In this document: positions 29,905 through 31,840 of the stretch, piece by piece
Numbering within the stretch: position 1 is the stretch's first letter
Layout of the letters: each line of letters opens with the position of its first letter
Assembly: GCA_051984675.1 (NCBI GenBank)
Contig: JBPYFK010000150.1
Coordinates: 1-31,840 of the forward strand
Direction: 5' to 3'
DNA from: JBPYFK01 sp051984675
GTDB lineage: Bacteria > Actinomycetota > Actinomycetes > Mycobacteriales > Pseudonocardiaceae
DNA length: 31,840 nt
Translations under genes and position numbers: made by a program
The notes under the pieces: model-generated
Told to the model about the DNA's origin: nothing
The model's database searches: none
Seen by the model: only the letters and a program-made list of their open reading frames with translations

Positions 29905-31840
29905 TCGGGAACCCACGCAACCCACTGAACGGAGGACGTCAGGGGCCAAGGGCTCGCGCTCCGCGAGCACCCGCCAGGCGAGGTCCGCCCGCCGGGGTTC
30001 CCGTAAGTCGACCGCACGGTCGGCCACTCCCAAGCCCGCCGTGCGACCGTCCGCGAAGTCGGCGGAGTCGGGGACCCCGCCAGCGCCCACCGGCGCGAAC
30101 CACGCCAGCCCGAGTCATCCCGGCAGCGACGACGCGCACGAGGCCGGCGCCCGGATTCCGCTTGCGCCGCCTGCCGTCACCAGGGCCGCCGCCAGTACGG
30201 ACCTGCCCGAGGACCGGTACCTCAACCGCGAGCTGTCCTGGCTGGACTTCAACGCCCGGGTGCTGGCCATCGCCGAGGACCGCTCGCAACCGCTGCTGGA
30301 GCGCGCCAAGTTCCTGGCGATCTTCGCCTCCAACCTGGACGAGTTCTACATGGTCCGGGTCGCCGGGCTCAAGCGGCGCGAGGAAACCGGTCTGTCCGTC
30401 CGCAGCGCCGACGGGCTGTCCCCGCACGAGCAGCTCACCCAGATCTCGGTGCGCACCCAGGACCTGGCCAAGAAGCACGCGCACATCTTCCTGGACGAGC
30501 TGCTGCCCGAACTGGAAGAGCAGGGCATCCGCATCCTGCGCTGGTCGGACCTGCGCGCGGCGGACCACGAGCGGCTCCGCCGGTACTTCGAGGACCACAT
30601 CTTCCCCGTGCTCACCCCGTTGGCGGTGGACCCGGCACACCCGTTCCCCTACATCTCCGGGCTGTCGCTGAACCTCGCGGTGACGGTCGCGGACCCGGAC
30701 GCGGGACTGCAGCGGTTCGCCCGGGTGAAGGTTCCCGACAACGTGTCACGGCTGATCCGCATCGAATCCGACAACGCGGACCGGGAGAGCAGCAGCGCGA
30801 CGTTCCTGCCGCTGGAGGAACTCATCGCGGCACACCTGGACAAGCTGTTCCCCGGGATGCACGTCACCGAGCACCACGTCTTCCGCGTGACCCGCAACGC
30901 CGACCTGGAGGTCGAAGAGGACCGCGACGAGGACCTGCTGCAGGCCATGGAGCGGGAACTGGTGCGTCGGCGGTTCGGACCGCCGGTGCGCCTGGAAGTC
31001 ACCGACACCATGAGCGAGACCATGCTCGAACTGCTGCTGCGCGAACTCGACGTGGACCCGCACGACGTGGTCGAAGTACCCGGCCTGCTCGACCTGTCCT
31101 GCCTGTGGCAGCTGGAGAGGTTGCAGCGTCCCGAGCTCAAGGACCCGCCGTTCGTGCCGGCCACACACCCGGCCTTCGCCGAAGGCCAGACGTCCAAGAG
31201 CATCTTCGCCACCCTGCGCGAGGGCGACGTGCTCCTGCACCACCCCTACGACGCGTTCTCCACCTCCGTGCAGCGGTTCATCGAACAGGCCGCGGCGGAC
31301 CCGAACGTGCTGGCCATCAAGCAGACGCTGTACCGCACCTCCGGTGACTCGCCGATCGTCAACGCGCTGATCGACGCCGCCGAGGGCGGCAAGCAGGTGG
31401 TGGCACTGGTCGAGATCAAGGCGAGGTTCGACGAACAGGCCAACATCAAATGGGCCCGAGCCCTCGAACAAGCCGGTGTGCACGTGGTTTACGGGCTCAT
31501 CGGATTGAAGACACATTGCAAGACGTGTCTTGTGGTGCGCCGCGAGGGTTCGACGATCCGGCGCTACTGCCACATCGGGACCGGCAACTACAACCCGAAG
31601 ACCGCCCGCCTCTACGAGGACATCGGGCTGCTGACGGCCGCCCCCGACATCGGCGCCGACCTGACCGACCTGTTCAACTCGCTGACCGGCTACTCCCGCA
31701 AGGAGTCCTACCGCAATCTGCTGGTCGCGCCGTACGGAGTGCGCAAGGGCATCATCGAGCGGATCGAACGCGAGATCGCCGCCATGCAGTCGGGTGCCGA
31801 CGCCGGGATCAGGTTGAAGGCCAACGCGTTGGTCGACGAG
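29885..31840 (+). CDS. ppk: polyphosphate kinase 1, 3' end cut off by window edge
   Basis: Reversibly makes polyphosphate from ATP. The frame is open for 652 codons from GTG 29885 to the window end. Residues 1-105 are a Ser/Arg/Pro/Ala-rich, probably disordered, basic extension. The N-domain begins DRYLNRELSWLDFNARVLAI. AIKQTLYRTSGDSPIVNAL, the catalytic His544 in GLIGLKTHCKTCLVVRREG, and RRYCHIGTGNYNPKTARLYE are all conserved and very close to mycobacterial PPK1. The last domain is missing because of the window edge. The start overlaps cofC by 20 bp, suggesting coupling. Confidence 0.97.
   Translation, partial: MSTDSDDREPTQPTERRTSGAKGSRSASTRQARSARRGSRKSTARSATPKPAVRPSAKSAESGTPPAPTGANHASPSHPGSDDAHEAGARIPLAPPAVTRAAASTDLPEDRYLNRELSWLDFNARVLAIAEDRSQPLLERAKFLAIFASNLDEFYMVRVAGLKRREETGLSVRSADGLSPHEQLTQISVRTQDLAKKHAHIFLDELLPELEEQGIRILRWSDLRAADHERLRRYFEDHIFPVLTPLAVDPAHPFPYISGLSLNLAVTVADPDAGLQRFARVKVPDNVSRLIRIESDNADRESSSATFLPLEELIAAHLDKLFPGMHVTEHHVFRVTRNADLEVEEDRDEDLLQAMERELVRRRFGPPVRLEVTDTMSETMLELLLRELDVDPHDVVEVPGLLDLSCLWQLERLQRPELKDPPFVPATHPAFAEGQTSKSIFATLREGDVLLHHPYDAFSTSVQRFIEQAAADPNVLAIKQTLYRTSGDSPIVNALIDAAEGGKQVVALVEIKARFDEQANIKWARALEQAGVHVVYGLIGLKTHCKTCLVVRREGSTIRRYCHIGTGNYNPKTARLYEDIGLLTAAPDIGADLTDLFNSLTGYSRKESYRNLLVAPYGVRKGIIERIEREIAAMQSGADAGIRLKANALVDE

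Noticed and set aside
29124..30017. N-terminal extension of plsC to an upstream start (30017)
   Set aside because: It would run through cofC on the other strand; GTG 29123 has a strong GAGGAG site and gives a normal protein.

Overview
The window is very GC-rich, densely coded actinobacterial DNA, most probably from the order Pseudonocardiales. The reasons are frequent GTG starts behind GGAGG-type ribosome binding sites, a SepIVA-type septation protein, the F420 gene cofC/fbiD, and a gene order (coaD, rsmD, pyc, recG, DAK-domain gene, ung, thiL, DUF3515, ddl, gpsA, cofC, ppk) that follows the M. tuberculosis chromosome around Rv2965c-Rv2984. It is chromosomal. I see no tRNA, rRNA, IS element, phage gene or CRISPR array.

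Layout. 1-4137: a truncated sensor histidine kinase, divergent from an unusual fusion of a 14-TM drug exporter with an extracytoplasmic YoaR/VanW-associated domain. 4145-8252 (minus): a YwaF-like membrane protein, mutM, rnc, rpmF, DUF177 and sepIVA (DNA repair, RNA processing, ribosome and septation). 8504-14468 (minus): a secreted guanyl-specific RNase, coaD, rsmD, an L,D-transpeptidase and pyruvate carboxylase. 14781-18761 (minus): recG and a DAK2/FakA-like gene, divergent from rpmB. 19366-21065 (minus): ung and thiL. 21159-22060 (plus): a stand-alone RAM-domain protein and DUF3515. 22057-24608 (minus): a MocR regulator translationally coupled to ddl. 24669-27201: an accessory sulfur/PLP block (PNPOx-like protein, cysteine dioxygenase with a cysteine-containing leader peptide, cystathionine gamma-lyase-like enzyme). 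27231-31840: gpsA and plsC (phospholipid precursors), then cofC (F420) and ppk, which runs off the right edge.

How it works together. Most genes are housekeeping, in short minus-strand operons. The cystathionine lyase, CDO, PNPOx and MocR genes sit between gpsA and ddl, which are neighbours in M. tuberculosis, so they look like an inserted module with a shared cysteine/PLP theme.

Most interesting signals: (1) a 26-codon leader ORF upstream of cysteine dioxygenase ending in RGHIDLRRVASALCPSC; (2) the MFS-YoaR fusion, controlled from a region with three TCTCA repeats exactly 11 bp apart, next to a kinase; (3) at least nine short tandem repeats, all with 15-18 bp periods. Three of these re-copy a gene's own stop codon, and three sit in frame inside genes; (4) the MocR-ddl ATGA overlap.
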